Shown: one piece after another, positions 31,801-43,196 of the stretch
How the letters are laid out: each line of letters starts with the position of its first letter
Numbering within the stretch: position 1 is the stretch's first letter
Assembly (NCBI GenBank): GCA_051294375.1
Contig: CM119269.1
Span: 4,980,686 to 5,044,685, forward strand
DNA length: 64,000 bases
Direction of reading: 5' to 3'
Source: Paraspadella gotoi
Taxonomy: Eukaryota; Chaetognatha
Position numbers and translations under genes: made by a program
The notes under the pieces: model-generated
Told to the model about the DNA's origin: nothing
Seen by the model: only the letters and a program-made list of their open reading frames with translations
Databases searched by the model: none

Positions 31801-34800
31801 GCGCAAATGCCACTTAATTAGTAAACCACATATTACGTATCACACACACAATATTACCCGAATTAATAAACATCACTTCTATGCAATACGAATCACATCA
31901 TTGATCAATTTCTAACTTTACTATCACTTTTAGGACGCGTTATGCGCGTCACGTGTTTAAAGATAAAGGTTACCGCTTTCTGCTCTTGCACCTTCTCCAT
32001 TACACTATTTTAGTTCCTATCACAGCTTAGGTTTCACTCACTACTACACACTTTATCTTTTTGTTTTCATATCCTTCTTTGTGTATGCTCGCGATGAAAC
32101 AGCGCGAGTCGGTCTTCAACTAAAAGAGCATCTGAGAGTTATAAAAGTCTGCCTCTCTGATGTTAGGAGATCATGCTTTTAATTCTTCTATCTTTTCTTT
32201 TTTTTTTTCTCTCTTATACAAAATAGGGCGGTCTGTAAAAGGTATCTTCATTACATTGTATCCCCTGATTCTATTCACCTTTTCTTTTCAATGTCCTCAA
32301 TTTCTCGATTTAAACTGTATCAGTCGTCATCTGATTTCTGTAAATGGATACCTCGAAAGCTCTCCAGTAACATTTCATCATGCACTGGTATATATAGCCC
32401 TTCCTAAACTTTTATGCTTATTCTCTGCGGAACTTTATTTTTTTTTTCAATTCTTTTCTTGAAGCTTTATTCACTTCCTATTATTTCTCACAATTTAATA
32501 CCCTACACACTTTTCACATAGTGTCCTAGGACAATACATTTGTTAATGTTAGAAATTAAATTAATTATCCTGTGAAAAAAATTCAAGCGTAAAGTCTTTA
32601 ATGTCTTATTAATACTAAATTATTACTTTATCCATCCTACCATTCATATTAAAATAGACAATATAAATCATTATTAGCTTTCCGGTCAATAAACCATAAT
32701 CGTTAACACGAGTAGTGCTGGTCTCTGTTTCTTAAACGCAAAACCAGGAGATTTTTAAAATATCAAATTTGGCATAAGAGCAAATAAATTTAGACAAATT
32801 CAACGCTGATAAGAATTCACCGCATTTACGACAGTTTTCCACTAAAACGGTGAAACGAACCGAGATCTACTAACACTAAGGCCTGCATGAATTTTGCATC
32901 TGTGTAATCCGGACTTGATAGCCTCGGAATAATAGTAACGAAGAACAAACAATGCGCAACGAAATATATCATTAACGAGAATCTTCTCAAACCAAAAACT
33001 GCTTGGCGAATCAGGATGGCTAATAGGCCACCAGGGCCTAAGGTTATTTGAGAAACGGATGTTCGTTAGAAGGTCTAGAGATGAACAAGCGATTCTTAAC
33101 AGTGCGGTGACCTTCTCTCTCGATCAATCTCCCGATAGGATCTTTACATTACTCCTTCTCTCTCCTGTCTCTCCAGTTCTCAAACGATTCCAACGATTCT
33201 TGTCTGCTGTTACAAATTTAATTCAAAATAACTCTTCTCACTAATCATCTCTAACATACCTAGCATATATATCTCCACGTCTGCTTGACGTAAACAAAAA
33301 ACCGCTAAAACCTATGTCCAAAACCAAACAAAATAAAAAGGGTCGAAAAACAAGAACTTTCTTTTGCTATGGAAAAAAAAGACCACGAAATTAAAATATC
33401 CAAAAATTTTATAGCTGAAGAAAAAGTCATCGTCTGTACCGTCTTAATAAACGTCGTCGTCGCCGACTTGGCCACGATGGCGACACACAGAGTGAGTCTA
33501 TCAGTCTGATGACGTCTTCTCGCTTGGTTTGTCTTATGTTATTTGATATCCCGGTTTAAACGGAAGTTGTAAAACTACGCACGAAGTAGCTGATTGCAGT
33601 CGGTGGCGGGAGCGACACCGAGCGGTAGTGCTAGCTCAGGCAGGGACGAAAGAGCCGAGAGAAACGATGGGGTACTTTATCTACTAGCGTAAACGGCCGC
33701 CACCGATGCCAGATCCAGCGACTAGCTGAATATAGAGAAATTGCGTAGGAGACGACTATATCGAGACTATTAATCACATATATTATGACGAAGAGAACAA
33801 CACGCGTGGGATCGTATTATAAACGAGAGGTACATGAAATTAATCTGGCGACAAGGATTACGACAGCCGGGAATAGTATCGCTTATTCAGGACGTTCCAC
33901 GCCAGAGCAGTAGAAGGCCGAAGAACCGAGGAGCAAGAATCTATAAAGAATCTAACGGCATCCCCGAGAGAACATTTTCGCCATCAACTCGCGGACCTAG
34001 ATCGAGCGATTGGCGTCAGGGTGAGGATTCCTGGCGGGAAGACGAGATTTAGTCGCCGTCCGTCCGTCGGTCGGGAAAGAAATTCGTCTCGCGCTTCGGA
34101 AAAATCTTAGTTATATATACAGTTCGATCATTGCGCTTGCAGTTCGAAAGAAGAACAATAAATAAAAATTACCTGTAGATTTAGTTATAACGGCGTTTAA
34201 AAAAATGACCGAACAACGTAAATGACAGAAGTTGGGTGTAGAACCATGAAGAATAAAATCGTTGAAATGATTTGTTTTGAACGAAGCCAAACTCTAGCCA
34301 CAAAAACGAAAAAAACCCAGGTCGATATGAACTCCAGATTGCCCGGATTAACGGTCCCATCCACACCCCTTCCCCTTCAGTCGACCGATTTCCTCCACAC
34401 GCGACAATAAACTCCGACTTCCCCGCGGGCTTCGCCTCCAACCACCCTTTGCCATCGCCGGAACTTCGACGTCGGCAAAGAGAAGTGGATGCACGATGCG
34501 TTGGGCTGCCGGGCAGGATGCGGAGGCTTTCGTCAATAAGCACGGGTGCCGGGTAAGCGAGGGGGGGAGGAAATGGCGTGGGGGTTAGAGGCCATTGTGA
34601 TTTTTTGATTTTAATGGACTTTTTGGGCGGAGGTTGAGGAGAGAAATATTTGGTCTGTTTGATTAAAAATGGCCGAATATTGTTTAGGTAATTTGATTAT
34701 TGAAATAAAATAAATTTCATATTTGTTTTTTTCTTTCTTTATTGTCTTCGGTTTCGTTTGTTTGTTTTATTTATTTATTAGTCAGTTTCGTTTTTTTCCT
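28837..34800. other. Long region without a supported gene
   Basis: Pyrimidine-rich 28.84-29.1 kb; a GC-richer patch at 29735-29905 that is open in several frames and could be an exon of unknown identity (frame NSNGIFTGREASRSSISAG after CCCTTCAG); a CCGACCGA tandem patch at 30205-30270; a C-rich tract at 30585-30720; AT-rich DNA to 33.4 kb; a GC-richer stretch at 33.6-34.1 kb with a TATATATA...AATAAA tail that shows no coding homology I can name. Confidence 0.4.
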
Positions 34801-34834
34801 TTCTTACCATTTTACCCCCTACCCTCCCAAGGTA

Positions 34835-35497
34835 GCTACATCGTCGGCCCTCCAAGACTCAACCGAAAACTTCGTATCTCCATCATGCCGGTCTCACTCC
34901 ATCGTCCACGTCCCCATCAAATCGGACAAAGACAATCGCTACAGCTGGACGGCGCCACCCACAAACATGGCGATCTCCGCTTCCCTCGTGGCCAATTGCC
35001 AGCAAGGGCCATGATCCAAAAACGCCTTGGGCTTCGTGCCGCTCCGTTCCTCTGCCCAACACCGCCTTCCTAGCCTCGAGGCGGCCGAGGTTGGCGTCGA
35101 AGTTGGCAAACTGGGCGGCGTCGGCTTTTTCGCCAGTTTCGAGATCTGGCGTTAGAGGACTACGCCGGAATCTCTACGACGAGGCGGGACGAGAGGGAAC
35201 AAGTTGAAGAACCGCTACAAAACATCTTGCCTTTCGATCAGACCAGAGTTATTCCTGCGGCAAAGCGGCAGCGGCGGAGGGTGGATACATCAACGCCAGT
35301 CGCGTCAACCGCCAATGGGCAATCCCTTCCACGATACGCCGTGAAACGAGGCGGCGCCGCCCCCCCGGTGTTACGTGGCGGCACAGGGGCCGCTGGTCAG
35401 AACTGAGGTGACTTTTGGCGGATGATCGTCCAGGAGAATTCGGGGTCTCGTCATGTTGACGCGGGAAAAGGAAGGGGAGAAGAAAAATGTTCGCGGT
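34835..35497 (+). pseudogene. Protein tyrosine phosphatase domain fragment, frame-broken
   Basis: Read across frames the sequence gives the N-terminal half of a classical PTP catalytic domain: KLANWA and FASFE near 35105-35140, LKNRYK (about 35202-35219), ILPFDQTRVI, GGYINASRVN (about 35279-35308), CYVAAQGPLVRTE (about 35369-35407), DFWRMIVQENSG, then LVMLTREKEGEKK up to a GTGAGG donor near 35498. At least three frame changes are needed. The active-site HCSAGxGRTG loop and WPD loop were not found downstream, so exons are missing. PTPs dephosphorylate phosphotyrosine in signalling proteins; receptor or cytosolic type cannot be told. Either a pseudogene or poor sequence. Confidence 0.6.
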
Positions 35498-36415
35498 GAG
35501 GAATGAAGGGGGCGTGGCTGCTTTCGTGCTTTTCGTCGTCGTCGTTTTCGTCGTCGTGGCGATTTGAAACTAATCTGTTTAAAGCCCGTTCATTTTGGAA
35601 AAAAAGTGGGGTTATTATTATCGAATGAATGCAGAGACAAACTAAGGCTATTAAATGATTAAGGGGACTGTGTCTTTTTTTTAATGGCCCTTATTAACTA
35701 ATTTATAGTAATGATGCATCTTTTTTCTCCCATCATGGCCTGAAACTTGGTCTGCTCTACATAAAAACCGTTTTCAAAAAATTTTTACCTCTCATACAGT
35801 GAGATATAAACAGAAAGGTTTTTTTTGCAAAAATATCTTCTTCTTCCACTGGATGACCTGATAAGGTCAAACTTGTATGCATGTTCTTTTAGTCCTTGTC
35901 CTCAAACCCATGCATGGCTTTTTCAAAATTCTCGTCAGTTCTGACACTTGTCCACGCCTCCCACGCTTTCTGCTTAAGAAAAAGAAAACGCCCGAGGAAA
36001 ACAGAGGAGAACTTTAACTAGACTTTAACTATCGCGTGGTCTATTGGCAACCGGAGAAATTGTTATGAACTAACAAACAAGCCCAGTTCGGTCTTCCGAC
36101 CAAGTCCCGCCTCTTCGACCCGTTGGCAATCCTCGATCAAGTTGCAGGGTATTTTTTTTTTTCTTATTCATTTTTACAAAGTATTGTAGTTTATAAAATA
36201 TTTAGAGAACTGAAAATCAGTTTTATCAGTAAAATGTTTTGAATACGGTCGTCGAAAAACCACAACAACAATCTTCCTCTCTCTCTCTCTCTCCTCTCCT
36301 CTTCTCTCTCTCTCTCTCTCTCTCGCTCTCTCTCTCATCCCCTTCGTCTCGCTCCTCTCGCCAATCATTTTTTTTAACGATGACGTTGTGGTTTTTCCCG
36401 TTTCTTTACTTTTCT

Positions 36416-36450
<35 letters not shown>

Positions 36451-36762
36451 CCCCTGGTGAGTCCTGGGCGTCTCTAGGGCGAAATCCGTTTTTCAATAAA
36501 AAGGATAAAATATTTATCGGAATTTTTTTTCCCCGTTCGTCAAGAAAGCGGACTGAAAGGCCGTTTCTGAACGGGAACTTTGGACCGGAACTTCGGTCTC
36601 TTTTTCCCCTTAGAGGTAGCCACGGTTTTTGAGTCTTTGTTGTTGTTGTGAGTTTTCTTTGCTTGACATTGTCATGCAAATGAACGACTGAGGCAAAACT
36701 ACTTCAGAATTTTAAGTAGTTGTAATAATTTAAATATCTCTGCTTAAAATGTAATTCATATT

Positions 36763-36802
36763 GTTAAAGTTAAAGTTAAAGTTAAAGTTAAAGTTAAAGT
36801 TC
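36763..36802 (+). repeat. (TTAAAG)n hexanucleotide repeat
   Basis: Six to seven perfect units. Confidence 0.95.
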
Positions 36803-37026
36803 TAGGGTAGAAGTAAAACGGTCTGAAATTCATAAACACCGTTTATTAAAAAAAGAAAAAATTATATCGAGTAAAATTTCAATTTTTTTCCTAACTTGTA
36901 AACAATCCATCTATCTATCCATCTATCCATCTATCTGTCTAAAACTCTCCCAGATTTCATTCTCTTCTAAGTTTTTAGTCAAAAAAAAGTTTACGCTCTG
37001 ACGCGTCAAAAAGAAAAAGAGGGCGT

Positions 37027-37055
37027 GTCTCTCTCTCTCTCTCTCTCTTCTCTCT

Positions 37056-37135
<80 letters not shown>

Positions 37136-37142
37136 CTCTCTC
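37027..37142 (+). repeat. (TC)n microsatellite
   Basis: About 115 bp of TC repeat with a few interruptions, just downstream (minus sense) of the candidate exon at 37174-37257. Confidence 0.95.
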
Positions 37143-37173
37143 TAAATCTATCTTTCTATCTTTCGCACCCACC

Positions 37174-37257
37174 TTGACATAATATACAGCGGAATAAGGA
37201 AAGTGAGAATGATCCAGTAATTTCAAATGCGGCTCCGAGGCGCAGCAACCCTCCTGA
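37174..37257 (-). CDS. Candidate internal exon, unknown gene
   Basis: Minus-strand segment between a good acceptor (ATCTTTCATTCAG) and donor (GTCAAG|GTGGGT). Open in phase 0: EGCCASEPHLKLLDHSHFPY then SAVYYVK. A second minus segment at about 37765-37848 also has an acceptor (CTATTTTCAG) and a GTAAAA donor, but its frame is ambiguous (one frame is hydrophobic, CPIFGLLVLFGMLILP). No family recognised. Confidence 0.3.
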
Positions 37258-37961
37258 ATGAAAGATGTTCTATGATAAAAGAGAAATAGAGAGAGAAGAG
37301 AGAGAGAGAAGAGAGAGAGAGAGAAAATCACTTTGTTTCATGATTTTTATATTTTTTATTTCTACCATATATATCTTCACGCTGTTAAATTTAACATTCA
37401 AATTAGAATTTATCTTTATGATTAATTCAAAAGTAAAACATGTAAGTCCCTGTCTCGCCTGGCCTGTTTCTCTCTTTATTCAAAAGATGGCGAAACGACC
37501 GCCGGCCGCGGGTTCTTCCAGGTAATTTTTCCCAACAAAAGGGAATCGTAAAACGCCAAATGGAAACGAAGATTATTTTTTCCCGCCTCCGTAACTGCCT
37601 CCATCTTTCTCCACACCTCAATCATAGTTTAATGGATATTTTCTTCGAGTTATCAGCTTACTTTTAAAAACTCAAAGTTACCGATACGAATCTTTATCTT
37701 TGTTTGAATATATTTACCGAGAATTGATTTTAAATTTAATTATAGACGAATATATTTATTTTACGGAATCCCATAGTAGTTCCGTAGCTTCATTGGCAGT
37801 ATCAACATGCCGAAGAGGACGAGGAGGCCAAAGATTGGGCAACACTGAAAATAGAAAGAGGTGACCACAAACTCGTTTCGCTATCTCTCTCTCTCTCTTT
37901 TCCTTCTTTTTTTTTTTTTCATTTATTTTTTTTGACCCAGGGCTTACAGCTTGTTTGATGA

Positions 37962-40900
37962 ATGGCTAAAATTGTGCCCATGACGACGGCGGCGCCGGTA
38001 GCAGGCTACTCAGCTACATCCGGTTCCGGAGCGCGTTATCAATCTACATCCGGAACTGCGAACCAAAACATGGGCGGATTCGGCTACAGGAGCTTCAACT
38101 TTCATCAACGCCGAATGAGCGACGGCGCTCTTAACAAAAAAGAGAACAACAATAAGTTAAAAACGTTTTTCAAGAAGAACGGCGCCTCTGGCGGAGGATC
38201 GAAGAAACAAGTCAACAGCGAGTCGAACCTGGACGCGGACCACTACGGATGGCTGAGGTGATTGGTTGATTGATTTGGGGACTGTGTCCGATTGACAAAA
38301 CGGGCGGATGGATTAAATCTGTTTGATTGACGGCTCAAGGAAAAGGATCCAACTAAATAACTAATTTACTTATACTACTTATCATGACTCATTTTTGACT
38401 GATTCGTTGAAACGATTGATCGATGGGTCGAGCTATCCGCTTCACACTCATAGATCTGTGGGGGTACTTCTCAACAACAGCGGGGCAGATAATCATCTTG
38501 TCAATCACTTTCGAGTTGAGCAGCCAACGGCTCCCGGGTTCTCCGATCTCCCGCGCTGCACGACCAGGTTTAAGGTTTTTAAAAGTAGGGTAATCTAGTC
38601 AAATCTCCACCTTCGCCATTTTAGCAAACGCGAGGGATCCTCCACCTCTTGGAAACGAGTCTGGTGCGTTCTCAGGGGAAAGAATCTCTTCTTCTACAAA
38701 AGCCCCAAACACGACACGGCCGTCGGCTGCGTCGCTTTGAGGTAAGTTCGAGTGGTGAAGCGAGGCGAGGTGAACATTCTTCGAGCGTACTTTACAGCCC
38801 GATAATCAAAGTTAGCTGTTAGCCTCACAGTTTATGTGTACAAAAAGAGTCGTCACCGAGTAGTGGTACTCAGTCCCACGTACTTACTCTCCCATGATGT
38901 TTCGACCCTCCCTTTTTCAGCCCGGAACAGACGGTGGCCCCGGGGGATATGAGCGGCTCCAAGTTCGTTTTCACCGTGAGACAAAAGGGACTCAAAGACG
39001 TCCATCTTGCCGCCGACTCTCTCGAGGATTGTAAACTCTGGATGAACTACCTGTCGCTGAGTCCGCTGGACGTCAGACCGGAAGGTGAGTGATCGTGGGA
39101 TTGAATAAATGTAAGACGTTACGTGAGGGTTTTTAGGTAAGTTTAATGTAACAAAATCTCGGATCTCGGTTTAGAGGTGCTTTGGGTATGCGAAAGCTTT
39201 AATTTATCATTAATAATAATTTTCATCATTAATTATATCATATATTATATATCATACATATCAATTTATATCATTAATAATAATTTATCAATAAAGGTTT
39301 GTAATTAGTTACGATGAGTCTTTGTCAACTGTAATAAAGCAAAAGGTTCGTGTATTTCGAAAGGTAAGTAGATAGGGAGGTGAGAGAAAAGGGGTAAGGT
39401 TAAATGGTTAAGGAATGCGGTGGGTCAACTCGAATGGTTTGCATATCCGCTAGGAAGGAGAGGGCGAGGAACGCGTCCGACTCGATCGAGAATCTTCGCT
39501 TCCGGCGTCTGTCGCCGCGAGACTTTTCTCTTGCGGTCGACGTTGTTTTGATCTGCGGTTTAATCATCGTCGTCGTCGTGATTATCGTCGTCGTCCTCGT
39601 TAGTTCGGTTAACCTTCGCGATGAGACACTCGCCAGTGGTTGACAAAGAATCCAGTCTTCCGCGGTCGTTGAACTCGTCCAATTCCGGTTTTTGTATCCT
39701 TTTTCTAATTTGGATTTTAGAAAGTCTTAGGATTACGTACTAGTATAGTACAGTATATATAAATATATATATATACTAGTAAATACAGTTTTTCACTCGC
39801 TCAAGTTGATTATTTACTCAAACATTCAGTCTTAATCCAGCTGAATCTTTTTCAAAATTCTTTAATTCAAAGACTAAAACAAAGTTCCTACCAGTAAGTT
39901 CCTACATTCCTCACCTTTTTAATTGTCCCTCAACCTCGCCCGACCTTCCCTCACCCTTTATTCCAGGCATTCGCTGCTCCAAGAGCCCGTCCCTCTCTAC
40001 CATCCACTCCGCTTCCTCCTCGCTCCTCCTCCACCGCGGGAGCGATTTGGACGTTTACTCCTCTTCCGCCTTCGCGGATCGAGCGACGAGTGGCTCGATC
40101 GCCGGCGGGCTGGCCAACGGGAGCGTCGGAAACAAAGAAACAAGGGGATCCGGAGGCGGGAAAGGAGGAGGAAGTGGAGGCGGGAAGGGGGGCGGGAAGG
40201 GGGGCGGCAAAGACGGAGGAAAGGGAGGCGGCAAGAGCGGAAGCAAAGGTGAGATAAGGATTAGTTGAAAGTCTACTCTTGTTTCTAATCTTGAATAAGA
40301 ACGATTGAAAATTACAATTATATTTTCTCAACGTAAAACTTTCTTGAATATTAATTATTAAATATAGAATGAGTCTATTATCCATATACAAGAACCACAA
40401 TTTCGATCAGAATGTCGGAATTAAATAGATCTATTGTTTAACTGGTTTAACTTTATTAAAATAGTTAAATTTCTAAACGATTTTATTAAATAACAATCAA
40501 ACTATAAGACAATAAGTATTAAGTAAAATTCAACTTTCCCTTCATGAAAATGATCAAGCTCTACAACCCGCCGACACCGACGACGAAGACGACGAACTGG
40601 ACCTCGACGCCGACGCCGAAGCCGACGTCGACGCAGACATGGACGCCTCCGCCGGCGCCTCCGCCCAACAGGCCGTCGCCGCCAACATCGTCGTCAACAT
40701 CATCGGCGCCGCGCAAGCCGAAGGCGACGACGACTCCCTGGCCGAGACGGAGCTCGACATGGCCTACGACGACGAGGAGGAAGAGGAGGAGGAAGAGGAA
40801 GAGGAAGAAGACGACGTCTCCAGCGATTCCGACTCTGAGAAGAAGAAGAAAAAGAAGAAGAAGAAGAAAGATAAGAAGAAGAAGAAGAAAAAGAAGAAAG

Positions 40901-42684
40901 GAGACGTTAGTGAGGAAGAGGAAGAGGTGGAGGAGATTCAGGAGATCGAAGAGATCGTCAACGTGATCCGCAACGTCAATCACAACGTCAACGTCAGCGA
41001 GACGCGCAACGAATCTCTCGACGTCAAAGCCAACGTCAGCGAGACGGTCAAGTTGGCGGCGAAGGCCTTCAGCTTCGGGGCGTTGATGGCCGGGTCGAAG
41101 ACAGAGGCGATAGAGGACGGAAAAGCAGACGACGACGACGACGACGACGACGAAGAGGACGAAGACGTCGGGAGAAAAAAGTCCAATCTTTTGCAATCCG
41201 CGCGGACCGACGGACTTCCCGGCGTCGGAGCGAAAGCCGGCGCCGCAGCCGGGGCCAGAGCCAGCGCCGCAGCCGGGGCTAGAACCGGCGCCGGAGCATT
41301 CGCAAACGGCGGAGCCAAGGCCGGAGGTTTCCCCGGCAGCGCCGCAGTGGCCGCTATTCCCGCGGCGCTGCCGCCTCCAGCACCTCCGGCGCCTTCGGCT
41401 CCGCAACCCTTCCTCCCTCCACCGGCTCCGATTCCCACGAGTCTCCCCGAATCCAGCCCCCATTCCAGTCCGTGGCCCAGCCCCAAGCACAGCCCTTACC
41501 CCAGCCCCAGGCCGAGCCCTCGCGGCAGTTTCGACATGATCAACGCCCGCCCTCCGGTCTATGAAAGCCGGCGTCGCGACCCGAGGATGGAGGCGGACAT
41601 GGACGACGATGCGTTGGACAGGATCATCCAGAAGGCGAGAGAGATCAAAACGCTGCCGCGCCCTGCCGTGCTCCTGAACGAATTCGAGCGGAACGTCGGC
41701 CGCGGGAGACGCTCCAAGCGGTACGAGGAATATTACGAGGAGGAAGAGGACGACATGAGCGCCGTCGTCCCCGTCACGCGACGCAAAACCACAGTCAATC
41801 ACATCAACAACAACAACTACGACAGCAACAATCTCGAAACGTTCAAGAGACAAGTTGCCAATCAGGCCATGATGGTTCTTTACCAACAGCAACAGAACCA
41901 ACATCAATGCATGCAGCAGCAACACATTCTTCAACTTCAACAACAGGCAATGTTGCTCCAGGAGCAGCAAATCAAGGCCTTTCAGATCCAACAGCAGAGA
42001 AAGCAGCAGGAGGAACAGCGGCGGCGGCAGAAGCGGGAGCTCCAGAAGCAGCAGATGCAGCAGGAGTCGCGTCGAACGGAATTGGAAGAGCACACGACGA
42101 ACCGCCGCGTCGTACGACGAAATCCGCCGCCGCCTCCGCAGCGCAGCGAGGCACTGGTGACGGAGATGTTGAGGACGGAACTCGCGCACGTGGAAATGGC
42201 GGAGAAAGCTGCGGCGATTCCAAAGCCGCGATCCGTGTCAGAGGCCGGAGTGCAGACGGAGACGGATGAAGAGGAGGAGGAGGAGGAGGAAGAGGAGCCT
42301 ATCGTCTTCGCCGCCGTCATCGAAGCCCCCGACGAGGAAGAGGAGGAGGAGTTGACGAGCTTCTTCGAGCAGACGGTCATCGAGACGATCGTCACCGTCG
42401 AAGAGCGTGTCGACGCTCAAGGGCGAACGCGGAGGATCCTCTCCCGCGTCGACGACGACCTCCCGCCGCAGATCGAAGGCTTGCACCTGCTGCAAGGAAT
42501 GCAGGTGCCGGGCGGGCCGGAGCAGAAATGGGCGGCGTCGACGGACGAGTGGGAGAGAACCGAATGGGAGGTGCGACACCCGGCGCCGGACTTTTTGACG
42601 CCCGACGCTTACGTCGGCCGAAATGGATTCAAGACTTCATTGGCGGCTCATCATTTGCCGCTGCCATCGGGAGAGATGAGATGA
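37962..42684 (+). CDS. PH-domain protein with long charged, SP- and Gln-rich C-terminus (994 aa)
   Basis: Five exons: 37962-38257, 38625-38741, 38921-39084, 39967-40248, 40559-42684; every junction is in phase with GT-AG sites. Residues about 92-190 form a pleckstrin-homology domain: GWLSKREGSSTSWKRVWCVL, then NLFFYKSPK, FVFTV, HLAADSLEDCKLW with the invariant C-terminal Trp at 178. PH domains bind phosphoinositides or proteins at membranes. The rest is low complexity: Gly/Lys quartets (about 251-284), Asp/Glu run (357-371) followed by a 20-residue Lys run (381-400), Ala/Gly stretch, SP repeats (584-610), Gln-rich coiled-coil-like segment (717-800) and VQTET (852-856), which resembles a dynein LC8-binding motif. 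The start ATG follows stops in frame; the acceptor before exon 5 (GATCAAG) is weak. The PH domain is loosely like that of CNK/IPCEF1 scaffolds, but the family is not assigned. Confidence 0.85.
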
Positions 42685-42730
42685 TGATGGTGATGATGAT
42701 TGAAGTGTGAAAATGTAATTAAATCATAGA

Positions 42731-42736
42731 AATAAA
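42731..42736 (+). terminator. Polyadenylation signal AATAAA of the PH-domain gene
   Basis: AATAAA 47 bases after the stop codon, in AT-rich 3' DNA; another AATAAA-like site follows near 42803. Confidence 0.55.
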
Positions 42737-42739
42737 TAA

Positions 42740-43105
42740 TTTGATTTTTTGTTAATTATTACATGTAGCGGACGAATATGGCTCGAATATACACTAAGAA
42801 TATAATAAAAATATATTCATCATTCTGTAATCAGATTAAGTAATTTGGATAAAATTTTCACAGAAAACTATATATTCGTCGAGTTAAAAAATTTGCCTCC
42901 GCTCACAGTATCGACACGCATACTGCAAATTAAAATGTTGTTCACCAATTTTAAAATGTGCTTCAGTAACTATTTTTTAAAAAATGACATTATGCTGGTA
43001 TTTGGTCATTTTGCATTGGCGTTCGTTTTTTTTTTTTGCTTTTTCAGTTGTTTTTTTTTTTTTTTCAGCTTTGTCGCTTTGTTTTTGTATTGTAAACAAC
43101 CCGAT

Positions 43106-43196
<91 letters not shown>

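Larger units (their letters stand above)
35500..37170. other. No supported gene; microsatellites
   Basis: AT-rich DNA with (TC)n at 36277-36334, (GA)n at 36417-36447, a (TTAAAG)n run at 36763-36802 and long (TC)n at 37027-37142. No remaining PTP exon was recognised. Confidence 0.5.

Noticed and set aside
33530-34180. Possible LTR: GC-richer stretch ending TATATATA ... AATAAA near 34120-34165
   Set aside because: No matching second copy, no TG...CA ends, no primer-binding site and no gag/pol homology were seen.
36975-37331. 118-aa minus ORF with RE repeats
   Set aside because: Most of it is (GA)n translation. Only the 84-bp spliced segment at 37174-37257 was kept as a weak candidate.
40561-42189. 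542-aa minus-strand ORF opposite exon 5 of the PH-domain gene
   Set aside because: Mirror of the GC-rich, codon-biased sense exon. The plus frame joins in phase to four upstream exons with a PH domain; the minus frame is low-complexity L/V/R.
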